DNA from: Streptomyces sp. S.PNR 29
GTDB lineage: Bacteria > Actinomycetota > Actinomycetes > Streptomycetales > Streptomycetaceae
Length of the DNA stretch: 64,000 nt
Assembly (NCBI RefSeq): GCF_030386795.1
Contig: NZ_JANUQM010000001.1
Location: 740,363-804,362, forward strand
Reading direction: 5' to 3'
The notes under the pieces: generated by a model
Told to the model about the DNA's origin: nothing
What the model saw: only the letters and a program-made list of their open reading frames with translations
Databases searched by the model: none
Shown: one piece after another, positions 1 to 6,789 of the stretch
How positions within the stretch are numbered: position 1 is the first letter of the stretch
Layout of the letters: the number at the start of each line of letters is the position of its first letter
Translations under genes and position numbers: made by a program

Positions 1-477
1 CTGCCGCTGCGCCGCTCGCAGCGACGTGGCCGGCTTCCCCGTCCTGCCCGCCAGGCGCAGGCCCTGCGGGTGCGCCACGGGCTCCACTCCGCTACCGGAG
101 TCACGCAGCTCCACGTCGACGTCGACCCACTGGCCGTCACGCTTGAAGCGGACCGGACCGGCCGTCAGCTCCGTGGTCAGGCTGCCGTCCTTGTTCACCC
201 AGGTGGTCGATGTCTCGGTGCGCTCGCTGAGCGCCTCCACGCGGTGGCCGTAGAGCCGCGCCGCGACCCGGGCTGACGGGATGTCGGCGGCCTGCTGGGC
301 CGCCGTCTTCTTCTCTTTCGGTGCGTTGACCGTCTGGGCCGGCTGGACCGCCGCGGCGCTTGCCGTGTCGATCAGTGTGACTGCCATGGCCAGGGCAAGG
401 CTGCCTGCTATCCAGCGAAGGCTTCCCCCAGACCAAGGACCCCCGCGCCCGCCGGAAGCGGGTCTGTGATCCGTCAT
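1..477 (-). CDS. N-terminus of a large secreted WapA/RHS-like (DNRLRE-type) protein, cut by the left edge
   Basis: An open frame runs from an ATG at 477 to the first base of the window without a stop, giving the first 159 residues. A GAGGGATC ribosome-binding site lies directly before the ATG. The N-terminus has a basic stretch, a hydrophobic core and an Ala-rich cleavage region (TASAAAVQP, about residues 38-46), so it should be exported by Sec. After the signal comes a Lys/Ala-rich stretch and then TTWVNKDGSLTTE followed by RFKRDGQWVDVDVELR. These phrases are typical of the N-terminal region of very large Streptomyces wall-associated proteins with DNRLRE and RHS/YD repeats (WapA-like). In such proteins the effector or toxin part sits at the far C-terminus, outside this window. 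The family call is from memory of these motifs; the toxin role is inference. Confidence 0.7.
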   Translation of the reverse strand, partial: MTDHRPASGGRGGPWSGGSLRWIAGSLALAMAVTLIDTASAAAVQPAQTVNAPKEKKTAAQQAADIPSARVAARLYGHRVEALSERTETSTTWVNKDGSLTTELTAGPVRFKRDGQWVDVDVELRDSGSGVEPVAHPQGLRLAGRTGKPATSLRAAQRQ

Positions 478-663
478 GATCCCTCGGTCTTTCTCATCTT
501 TCACTTCGTCACTTGTGTGACGTAGAAGTGAAGATAAGCGGGACTTAAAGAGCAGGAATGTTGGCAAGCTCGCAAAAGACGGACATCAGGCCCGTCATAC
601 AGGGCCGTGATATCCGTCACGGAAGCAAATGGTGCCGACCACTCAGAGAGGGCCCGGAACGAC

Positions 664-1644
664 CTAGGACGGTCGGCGCCGCAGCCGTTTCAGCGCCCAG
701 ACCAGTGCGGCACCCGCAGCCAGAGCCAGTGCGCCGGCCTTGACACGGCCACTCATGCCGTCACCACCGTCGCCGTTGCTCGTTTGCTGCGAACTCCCCC
801 TGGCCGGGGGTGACTTGGCGTCATCCGCACCGGGCGCGTCCTCCGCCTCGACCGAACTGTCCGCGCCCTCGCTGCCGTACATCAGCTTCGTCCCGTCGGC
901 GGAGTAGCTGACGGACTCCCCCTGCCCCTGCAGGGGCACGTCGAGCCGCCCTTGCCGCTTGATCTTCCCGCCGTTCCAGTCGTACCAGATGCCGCCGAAG
1001 TAGCCGCGTACGGCGAGTCGTTCACCGTCGGGGGAGAGGGCGGCGTCGGTGGCCCAGAGGTCGACGGGGGCGATGGGCTTGAAAACGTTCGTGCCGGAGG
1101 GGGAGAGGGTCGCCGGCCCCTCGTACAGATGCCCGCCGTCCTCCTTCTTGTCGATGATGTAGACGCGCCCGGTCTTGGGGTGCACGACCAGCGACTCGGC
1201 GTCCCGGGCGCCGTCCGCGTACTTCACGACGTACTGCGTGGCCCGGATCGTCCGGTCCGTCAGCCGCTTGGGCTCCGGCAGCTCGTAGATCCACACGTAC
1301 GGCCAGGTGCCGCCGAGGTTGTCGCCGATGTCGCCGACGAAGATGCGGTTGCCCGGCCCGATCGAGATGGCCTCGACATCGCGCGGGGAACCGATGCCGC
1401 TGAGGGTGATCCGGGCGACGGTCTTGCCGGTGGAGCTGTCCACGGCGTACAGGTACGGGCCGTCGTCGCTGTCGTTGTGGGTCCAGTAGATGCCGGGGTG
1501 CAGGCGCGAGGCGGCGAGACCGCTGGACTCGGTGATGCGCGGGTCGCTGATCGTGAACCCCTCGTCCCCGTCGGCGGCGGAGGCGGGCACGGCGAAGGCG
1601 CCCACGAGAAGGGCCGCGGCGAGGAGTGCGAACGGTCTGCGCAT
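664..1644 (-). CDS. secreted beta-propeller-like protein with C-terminal membrane anchor
   Basis: 326 residues. There is a clear signal peptide (MRRPFALLAAALLVGAFAVPASA, ending about residue 23). The body contains propeller-like strands, for example GIYWTHNDSDDGPYLYAV, DVEAISIGPGNRIFVGDIGD and AALSPDGERLAVRGY, which fit WD40/SMP-30-like repeats. A low-complexity Ser/Asp/Gly linker follows from about residue 265, then one transmembrane helix (about residues 300-320) and a positively charged tail (LRRRPS). The layout is that of an extracellular sensor or binding domain tethered to the membrane. No catalytic residues are recognisable and the ligand is unknown. It is transcribed away from the SGNH hydrolase gene, which begins 90 bases from its start codon. 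Confidence 0.75.
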   Translation of the reverse strand: MRRPFALLAAALLVGAFAVPASAADGDEGFTISDPRITESSGLAASRLHPGIYWTHNDSDDGPYLYAVDSSTGKTVARITLSGIGSPRDVEAISIGPGNRIFVGDIGDNLGGTWPYVWIYELPEPKRLTDRTIRATQYVVKYADGARDAESLVVHPKTGRVYIIDKKEDGGHLYEGPATLSPSGTNVFKPIAPVDLWATDAALSPDGERLAVRGYFGGIWYDWNGGKIKRQGRLDVPLQGQGESVSYSADGTKLMYGSEGADSSVEAEDAPGADDAKSPPARGSSQQTSNGDGGDGMSGRVKAGALALAAGAALVWALKRLRRRPS

Positions 1645-1734
1645 GCCCCAAGCCTGCCATCACGGGGGAGGGTTCGCGGGGCCAGTGGTCGGCTTCACAC
1701 CCCACCGGCCCGGGTGATCGTCCATGATGAGCGG

Positions 1735-2409
1735 ATGCTCAGGTTCATGCCCGTCGGTGACTCCATGACGATCGGCAGCGCGGGCGAACACACGTGGCGC
1801 TACCGGCTGTGGCAGCACCTGTGCGGGTCGTACGGCGGCCCCTTCCGCCTCGTCGGCCCGCGCGAGACGCTGTACGACAAGGCGGCGGACGCGCCGACCT
1901 CGTACGCGTACGCCGATCCGGACTTCCCCCGCGCCCATCTGGCCGGCTGGGGCGAGGGCTGGCTGCACATGGCCCCGCTGGTCGGCGAGGCGGTGCGGTC
2001 CTGCCGCGCGGACGTGCTGCTGGTGTCGCTGGGCCTGATAGACCTGGGCTTCTACACCGACGCCGACCAGACGGCCGAGAACGTACGCGCCTTCGTCGCC
2101 GAGGCCCGCTCGGCCAACCCGCACGTCCGGATGGTGTGGCTGCCGGTCATCCCCAACATCCGCGCCGAGCACGACGCCCCCTTCGCCGCGCAGGTCACCC
2201 GCTTCAACGAACTGCTCGCCAAGACGGCCGCCGACCTGGACGAGCCGGGCTCCGCGCTGCTGCTGGCCTCGACCCCGCCGACGTACGACATCCACACCGA
2301 CACCTACGACGGCACGCATCCCAACGCGAGCGGCGAACACAAGATCGCTGGGGCGTTCGCGGACGCCATGCACCAGGGGTGGGGACTGGGCGGTCCCTAC
2401 GACGGGTGA
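1735..2409 (+). CDS. SGNH/GDSL-family hydrolase
   Basis: 224 residues. Block I is PVGDSMTIG with the nucleophilic Ser (about residue 9). Block V is YDGTHPNASG near residue 200, carrying the Asp and His of the catalytic triad. The spacing and total length suit the compact SGNH hydrolases that act as esterases, lipases or carbohydrate-ester hydrolases. No signal peptide is visible, so the enzyme is probably cytoplasmic. The ATG at 1735 is chosen because the GDS block must lie very near the N-terminus; an in-frame GTG at 1714 and an ATG at 1747 are alternatives. The last 13 bases overlap the end of the convergent nucleotidyltransferase gene. The substrate cannot be told from the sequence. Confidence 0.85.
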   Translation: MLRFMPVGDSMTIGSAGEHTWRYRLWQHLCGSYGGPFRLVGPRETLYDKAADAPTSYAYADPDFPRAHLAGWGEGWLHMAPLVGEAVRSCRADVLLVSLGLIDLGFYTDADQTAENVRAFVAEARSANPHVRMVWLPVIPNIRAEHDAPFAAQVTRFNELLAKTAADLDEPGSALLLASTPPTYDIHTDTYDGTHPNASGEHKIAGAFADAMHQGWGLGGPYDG

Positions 2410-3149
2410 CTGTCCGCGATCACACGGACCAGGAACTCGGCGCAGGGCCGTACGCGCGGGCGCAGGTCGTCCCAGTGCTCCTCCTCGTCCCCCAGGTGGA
2501 CCGCCCGCGCGCGGGCCAGCACGGGACGGTGCTCGGCCGGGAGCCGCCGCAGCGCCCAGTCGGCCGCCGTGTCCTTCGAACGGATCTCGCCGGTGACGAG
2601 GGTCGTCCAGACGCGGGCCAGGGTGAGCAGGACGTTGCGGGTGTCGGAGTCCAGCTCCGCCATGAGCTGCGGCACCCCGGCGACGATCGCGCGCCGCAGG
2701 TCGGCGGGCGGGACGGGGTCGAGGAGGTCGGCGGGCGGGGGACCGTGGAGAGGTGCGTTCGCCCGAAGGACCATGGTGAGGAGCGGGGCGAGGTCGGGCA
2801 TGGGCCCGGGGGCGGGCGTGACACCCCGCTCGAAGTCGGCGCGTAGCCAGTCGCCGTAGAGGAAGTCGCAGGTGGGCGGGTAACGCCAGGGCCGCACGGC
2901 GTCCCGCACGACCACGATCAGCTCGACGTACCGCCGCCCGTCGGTGCCGGACACCTTGAGCAACTCGTCGACCAGCTCCCGGCGCTGGGCTTCGGTCGTG
3001 GAATGGCGTACGACGGCCAGGACGTCGATGTCGCTGTGAGGGCGGAGGCCACCGAGGGTGGCGGAGCCGTGGAGGTAGGCGCCCAGGAGGTTGTCGCCGA
3101 GCGTGTGATGGAGGAGTCGTACGACGTGGGTGGCGTGGTCGGCTGGCAT
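2397..3149 (-). CDS. aminoglycoside nucleotidyltransferase-like protein (ANT(3'')/(9), AadA family)
   Basis: 250 residues, close to the 255-265 usual for AadA-type adenylyltransferases. The nucleotidyltransferase signature is GSATLGGLRPHSDIDVLAV (about residues 28-46), with the two metal-binding Asp of SDID. The C-terminal half holds TRNVLLTLARVWTTLVTGEI and DWALRRLP, which match the helical DUF4111 domain of AadA and ANT(9) proteins. Known members transfer AMP from ATP to streptomycin or spectinomycin. Such chromosomal homologues in Streptomyces may be true resistance genes or unrelated small-molecule transferases, and the sequence alone does not decide. It overlaps the SGNH gene by 13 bases tail-to-tail. 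Confidence 0.8.
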   Translation of the reverse strand: MPADHATHVVRLLHHTLGDNLLGAYLHGSATLGGLRPHSDIDVLAVVRHSTTEAQRRELVDELLKVSGTDGRRYVELIVVVRDAVRPWRYPPTCDFLYGDWLRADFERGVTPAPGPMPDLAPLLTMVLRANAPLHGPPPADLLDPVPPADLRRAIVAGVPQLMAELDSDTRNVLLTLARVWTTLVTGEIRSKDTAADWALRRLPAEHRPVLARARAVHLGDEEEHWDDLRPRVRPCAEFLVRVIADSHPS

Positions 3150-3170
3150 ATGCGGCTCTCCCCGTGTCGT

Positions 3171-3240
3171 GGTTCACCGTGCGTATCGTTGTACTGCGCG
3201 GCTGCGCCTGTCGACGGTGCGGTCGGGGAGGAGCGCCACG
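3171..3240 (+). repeat. duplicated upstream region of the Uma2 pseudogene (copy 1)
   Basis: The 70 bases before the Uma2 remnant are nearly identical to 6125-6193 before the intact Uma2 gene. Both carry GCGTATCGTTGTAC, GCGCGGCTGC and the Shine-Dalgarno run GGGGAGGAGCGCCACG. The two copies differ at scattered positions and by one indel. This shows that promoter and leader were duplicated together with the gene. Confidence 0.8.
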
Positions 3241-3479
3241 ATGACCGTCCTGGAAGACAGGATCGAGATGGCCGACACCAACACCAAGCGCCTGGACGAG
3301 TGGTTCGAGCGACTTGAGCGGATGCCCGTCCCCGAAGGATTCAGGGTCGAGATCGTCGGGGGCACCGTCCGCATGACGCCGCAGCGATGAGGACGTCCGT
3401 GGACTTCGGCACCGGCCTCGACCTGACCGGCACCGTCGTCGACCTCACCCTCACCACCGGCGACTTTCCCCGCGACTGA
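3241..3479 (+). pseudogene. internally deleted Uma2-family (DUF820) gene remnant
   Basis: The first frame (3241-3390) encodes 49 residues, starting MTVLEDRIEMAD and ending GGTVRMTPQR. They match residues 1-50 of the intact Uma2 protein at 6194-6781, which has VEGTVFMSPQR at that point. A stop follows at once. A second frame (ATG at 3387, stop at 3479) encodes VDFGTGLDLTGTVVDLTL and ends FPRD, which matches the last 30 residues of the intact paralogue (VDFGDEVDLTDTVVGLTL, FPRD). About 115 central residues with the PD-(D/E)XK-like core are gone and the two ends are out of frame. This is a broken duplicate that keeps the promoter, ribosome-binding site and both termini. The N-terminal 49-residue peptide could still be made. 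Confidence 0.85.
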
Positions 3480-3565
3480 CACCACGTCAGTCATCGATCA
3501 CCCCACCGAGCGGTTTACCCTCGATCCCGTCGACCCCGTCCCCGCCCGCCCCTACCGTCCACCGC

Positions 3566-4309
3566 ATGGCGACACAGACCACGGTGGACGAACTGGCCCG
3601 GCGCGTGGGCCAGGAGTTGCTCGGGGAGTTCCGGGACCGGCTGCGGGCGGAGTTGCTCCGGCAACCCAAGGAGTGGCTGGTGGAACAGTTGCTGGCCCGG
3701 GTGCCCCCGCCGAGGGCCGGTGGCGAGCCCTCCCCCGGCCCCGAGACGGACACCGACCGCGCCCGTCGCCGCGACCGCATCCGCGCCTGGTCCCTCGACC
3801 ACGAGGGGCTCCGCGACCGGGTCGCCCGTATGACGGACTGGACCCGCGAACGGCTGGAGGCCGAGGGGCTGCTCCTCGGCCCGCCCGCCAAGGGCGGACC
3901 CCTCATCGCACCTCACCACCGCTCCCCCGCCGGCGAGGACCTGCTCCGCGAAGCCAAGGACCTGTTGTACGCCCTGCTGTTCGGCGGCGACGACGAGGGC
4001 GTCCGCCTCGGCCGCGTGGAGCGTGAGCTCCTCACTCTCACCGTCCCCAGCGCGAAGGCGCACGCGGTGTCGTTCATGCTGCGCGCCGCGACCGAGATCG
4101 GCGCCGTGGGCACCTGGCAGGACCCGGCGGGCCGCGCCCACGACGAGCGGGCGCCGAACCTGCTGGTGCAGGTCGAGTACGGCGAGGTCGCGGGCGAACT
4201 GGTCGGACACGGCATCGCCGCGGCCCTGCGGCTGATCAACGACCTGGAGGTCAACGAGCAGGTGCTGTACGGGCGGATGGAGAACGTGGAGGAGAGCACG
4301 CTTGCCTAG
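3566..4309 (+). CDS. conserved-looking protein of unknown function, 247 aa
   Basis: I do not recognise the family. The protein starts MATQTTVDELARRVGQELL, and its first 120 residues are charged and probably helical, with a Pro/Arg-rich stretch near residues 48-70. The C-terminal half looks like a compact alpha/beta domain (LLTLTVPSAKAHAVSFMLRA, LLVQVEYGEVAGELVGHG). It ends with an acidic helix (VEESTLA). There is no signal peptide or membrane segment, so it should be cytoplasmic. Coding character is good and the frame is intact. It lies 86 bases after the Uma2 remnant and 69 bases before the aldo/keto reductase, on the same strand as both. The short spacer after it contains a small tandem repeat of CCCTTGCCCGG. 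Confidence 0.7.
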   Translation: MATQTTVDELARRVGQELLGEFRDRLRAELLRQPKEWLVEQLLARVPPPRAGGEPSPGPETDTDRARRRDRIRAWSLDHEGLRDRVARMTDWTRERLEAEGLLLGPPAKGGPLIAPHHRSPAGEDLLREAKDLLYALLFGGDDEGVRLGRVERELLTLTVPSAKAHAVSFMLRAATEIGAVGTWQDPAGRAHDERAPNLLVQVEYGEVAGELVGHGIAAALRLINDLEVNEQVLYGRMENVEESTLA

Positions 4310-4378
4310 GCCCTTGCCCGGACCCTTGCCCGGCGGGCCCTTGCGTGGAGTGCACTCCAGGTCGTTGGCTTGTGGACC

Positions 4379-5374
4379 ATGAAGTACACGCAGCTCGGAC
4401 GCACGGGACTCAAGGTCAGCCGGCTGGTCCTCGGAACCATGAACTTCGGTCCGCAGACCGAAGAAGCGGACAGCCACGCCATCATGGACGCGGCGCTGGA
4501 CGCGGGCATCAACTTCTTCGACACCGCCAACGTCTACGGCTGGGGCGAGAACAAGGGCCGCACCGAGAAGATCATCGGCAACTGGTTCGCTAAGGGCGGC
4601 GGCCGTCGCGACAAGACGGTCATCGCCACCAAGGTGTACGGGAACATGGACCCGGACGGCGCCACCGTGTGGCCCAACCACGACAAGCTGTCCGCCCTGA
4701 ACATCCGGCGGGCCGTGGACGCGTCGCTGAAGCGGCTGCAGACGGACTACATCGACGTCTACCAGTTCCACCACATCGACCGGAACACTCCCTTCGAGGA
4801 GATCTGGCAGGCGATCGACGTCCTGGTGCAGCAGGGGAAGATCCTCTACGTCGGGTCGAGCAACTTCCCCGGGTACAAGATCGCCCAGGCCAACGAGATC
4901 GCCGCCCGGCGCGACGGGACCATCGGCCTGGTCAGTGAACAGTGCCTGTACAACCTCTTCGAGCGCCGCGCGGAGATGGAGGTCATACCGGCCGCGCAGG
5001 ACTACGGGCTCGGGGTGATTCCGTGGTCGCCGCTGCACGGCGGTCTGCTGGGCGGCGTGCTCAAGAAGGAGGTCGAGGGCGCCCGCCGCACCTCCGGGCG
5101 GGCGGCCGAGACCCTCGCCGACCCTGCCGTCCGCGCGCGGATCCAGTCGTACGAGGACCTGGTCGACAAGCACGGCCACACCCCGGGAGAGGTGGCCCTG
5201 GCCTGGCTGCTCACCCGGCCCGGCGTGACCGGCCCGATCGTCGGCCCGCGTACGGCCGGGCAGCTGGAGTCCGCCCTGCGCGCGGTCGAACTGGAGCTGT
5301 CGGAGGAACTGCTGACCGGGCTGGACGAGATCTTCCCGGGGCCGGGTCCGTCCCCTGAGGCGTTCGCCTGGTGA
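4379..5374 (+). CDS. aldo/keto reductase
   Basis: 331 residues. The N-terminus is the classic AKR opening (MKYTQLGRTGLKVSRLVLG). The catalytic tetrad is visible: Asp and Tyr in FFDTANVYGWG, Lys in VIATKVYG and His in QFHHID. The C-terminal NADPH-binding segment is PIVGPRTAGQLESALRAVEL. It should fold as an (alpha/beta)8 barrel and reduce carbonyl compounds with NADPH in the cytoplasm. The internal YGLGVIPWSPLHGGLLGG segment places it with the bacterial AKR groups that include YajO and YghZ-like proteins. The ATG at 4379 is preferred over an in-frame TTG at 4370. The physiological substrate is unknown. Confidence 0.92.
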   Translation: MKYTQLGRTGLKVSRLVLGTMNFGPQTEEADSHAIMDAALDAGINFFDTANVYGWGENKGRTEKIIGNWFAKGGGRRDKTVIATKVYGNMDPDGATVWPNHDKLSALNIRRAVDASLKRLQTDYIDVYQFHHIDRNTPFEEIWQAIDVLVQQGKILYVGSSNFPGYKIAQANEIAARRDGTIGLVSEQCLYNLFERRAEMEVIPAAQDYGLGVIPWSPLHGGLLGGVLKKEVEGARRTSGRAAETLADPAVRARIQSYEDLVDKHGHTPGEVALAWLLTRPGVTGPIVGPRTAGQLESALRAVELELSEELLTGLDEIFPGPGPSPEAFAW

Positions 5375-5380
5375 TCCCGG

Positions 5381-5396
5381 CGCCCCATGGGGGGCG
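5381..5396. terminator. short GC-rich hairpin between convergent genes
   Basis: CGCCCC-ATGG-GGGGCG forms a 6-bp perfect stem with a 4-base loop, seven bases after the aldo/keto reductase stop. The minus-strand genes end just beyond at 5415. It has no T-tract, which is usual for Streptomyces terminators, and could act on both strands. Confidence 0.4.
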
Positions 5397-5414
5397 GCGG
5401 CATGGTGGCGGCGG

Positions 5415-5504
5415 CTACTTTCCGAGCGCCGCCGCCACCGCCACCACGACGAGCATCAGCACAAGCGCACCGGCCATGATCCGGTTCCGGGTCTTCGGGT
5501 CCAC
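5415..5504 (-). CDS. 29-residue single-span membrane peptide downstream of thpR
   Basis: A very short frame starts at a GTG at 5504, ten bases after the thpR stop codon, and ends at a TAG at 5415. It encodes VDPKTRNRIMAGALVLMLVV and continues with an Ala/Val-rich helix ending GK. The design is a charged N-terminus, one hydrophobic helix of about 18 residues and a short basic end, typical of a tiny inner-membrane protein. There is no clear Shine-Dalgarno sequence, so translation could be coupled to thpR. The clean charge pattern supports a real gene, but the length makes this uncertain. Confidence 0.5.
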   Translation of the reverse strand: MDPKTRNRIMAGALVLMLVVVAVAAALGK

Positions 5505-5514
5505 GTAGTCGAGG

Positions 5515-6087
5515 TTAACCGGCCGCGCCGAGCGGCCAGCGGGCGACCGCCTCATAGCGGGGCTGCTCGCCCGGCGCCCCCGACTTCGGCAGGTTGCTGC
5601 GCACCAGCACCAGGTCCTCCACCGTCCACGTACGGCTCGTGAAGCGGTGCAGGGCGTCCACGTACGCCCGTACGTCGGCCGCGTCCCGGCTGCGCGCCAC
5701 CGTCAGGTGGGCCTTGTAGCGGCGGTGCTCCCCCATCGGCAGCCCCGCCTTCCGGGCCGCCGCCTCGGCGCGGTCGGCCAGCAGGCGCAGGGTGTCGAGA
5801 TCACCCTCCGCGCCCGCCCACAGGGCCCGCCCGCGCCCGAACTGCCCGCCGCCGCGTACGGCCAGCGGGAAGGGGCGGGTGCGGTGCGCGGCGCGCTCCA
5901 GCCGGGCCGACAGCTCCGGCAGAAGGGCGTCGTCGACCTCCCCGTAGAACGCGAGCGTGAAGTGCCAGCCGGGGCGGCCGGTCCAGCGCAGTCCGTCCGC
6001 GCCGGGGAGCTGCTTCAACCGGGCGATCTCGGAGCCGAGCTCACGGGTGACGTCCTCGGGGGGCAGCACGGCGGCGAAGAGTCTCAT
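5515..6087 (-). CDS. thpR: RNA 2',3'-cyclic phosphodiesterase (2H family)
   Basis: 190 residues, normal for the LigT/ThpR family. Both H-x-T-x motifs of the 2H phosphoesterase fold are present: HFTL near residue 42 and HLTV near residue 127. The N-terminus MRLFAAVLPPEDV is typical. Members hydrolyse 2',3'-cyclic phosphate ends of RNA to 2'-phosphates and were first described as 2'-5' RNA ligases. It has no signal and should be cytoplasmic. It is the first gene of a short minus-strand unit with the tiny membrane peptide, and it is divergent from the Uma2 gene whose duplicated leader begins within 40 bases of its start. Confidence 0.9.
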   Translation of the reverse strand: MRLFAAVLPPEDVTRELGSEIARLKQLPGADGLRWTGRPGWHFTLAFYGEVDDALLPELSARLERAAHRTRPFPLAVRGGGQFGRGRALWAGAEGDLDTLRLLADRAEAAARKAGLPMGEHRRYKAHLTVARSRDAADVRAYVDALHRFTSRTWTVEDLVLVRSNLPKSGAPGEQPRYEAVARWPLGAAG

Positions 6088-6124
6088 GCGACCAGTGTCC
6101 TCGCCGCGCCCCCGGCCGTGTCCT

Positions 6125-6193
6125 GGTCACCATGCGTATCGTTGTACCGCGCGGCTGCATTCGTCGACGAGGCAGCCGGGGAGGAGCGCCACG
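6125..6193 (+). repeat. duplicated upstream region of the intact Uma2 gene (copy 2)
   Basis: This is the partner of 3171-3240. It holds GCGTATCGTTGTAC and the strong ribosome-binding site GGGGAGGAGCGCC, six bases before the ATG at 6194. Conservation over the whole leader suggests that it contains the promoter. Confidence 0.8.
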
Positions 6194-6781
6194 ATGACCG
6201 TCCTTGAAGACAGGATCGCGATGGCCGAGAGCGACAACACGAGCACGCTCGACGAGATGTTCGAACGGCTCGAGACGATGCCCGTCCCCGAGGGATACAA
6301 GGTCGAGATCGTCGAGGGGACCGTCTTCATGTCGCCACAGCGGGACACCCACTGGGAGATCATCCTGGACATCGTCGAGCAGCTGCGGACGAAGTACCCA
6401 CGGAAGCGCCTGAAGTCCGACGTGCGCGTCGACTATCCGGGACACCTGAACGGATTCGCGACCGATGTGACCGTGATGGCGGAGGGCGCCGCCAAGACGG
6501 AGGACGGCCGCTGGCGCTACGAGGACGTCGAGTTCGTCGCCGAGGTCATCTCGAAGGGCACCGCCGCCAACGACTACGGCCCGAAGAAGAGCGCCTACGC
6601 CAAGGCCGAGGTTCCCGTGTACCTCGTCGCCGACCCGTACCAGCGCCGGTGCCACGTCTACACCCACCCCAAGGGCGACGACTACGCCACCGAGACGAAG
6701 GTCGACTTCGGCGACGAGGTGGACCTCACCGACACCGTGGTCGGTCTCACCCTCAAGACGGACGAGTTCCCCCGCGACTGA
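6194..6781 (+). CDS. Uma2-family protein (DUF820, PD-(D/E)XK nuclease-like fold)
   Basis: 195 residues, the usual size. The family pattern is visible in order: PVPEGYKVEIVEGTVFMSP near the N-terminus, then HWEIILDIVEQL. The core acidic pair follows, with Asp in GFATDVTVM and Glu in VEFVAEVIS, then DYGPKKSAYAKAEVPVYLV. Uma2 proteins have a restriction-endonuclease-like fold and are strongly expanded in Streptomyces and cyanobacteria. Their cellular role is not established, though a nuclease function is often assumed. The ATG at 6194 has a strong GGGGAGGAG site. It is the intact paralogue of the deleted copy at 3241-3479 and differs from the third Uma2 protein at 61093-61773. It runs tail-to-tail with the MFS gene, 8 bases apart. 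Confidence 0.88.
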   Translation: MTVLEDRIAMAESDNTSTLDEMFERLETMPVPEGYKVEIVEGTVFMSPQRDTHWEIILDIVEQLRTKYPRKRLKSDVRVDYPGHLNGFATDVTVMAEGAAKTEDGRWRYEDVEFVAEVISKGTAANDYGPKKSAYAKAEVPVYLVADPYQRRCHVYTHPKGDDYATETKVDFGDEVDLTDTVVGLTLKTDEFPRD

Positions 6782-6789
6782 CCGAGGTA

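Noticed and set aside
1784..2846. Overlapping plus-strand frame through the SGNH and nucleotidyltransferase genes
   Set aside because: It crosses two convergent real genes, is Arg/Pro-rich and has no recognisable fold.
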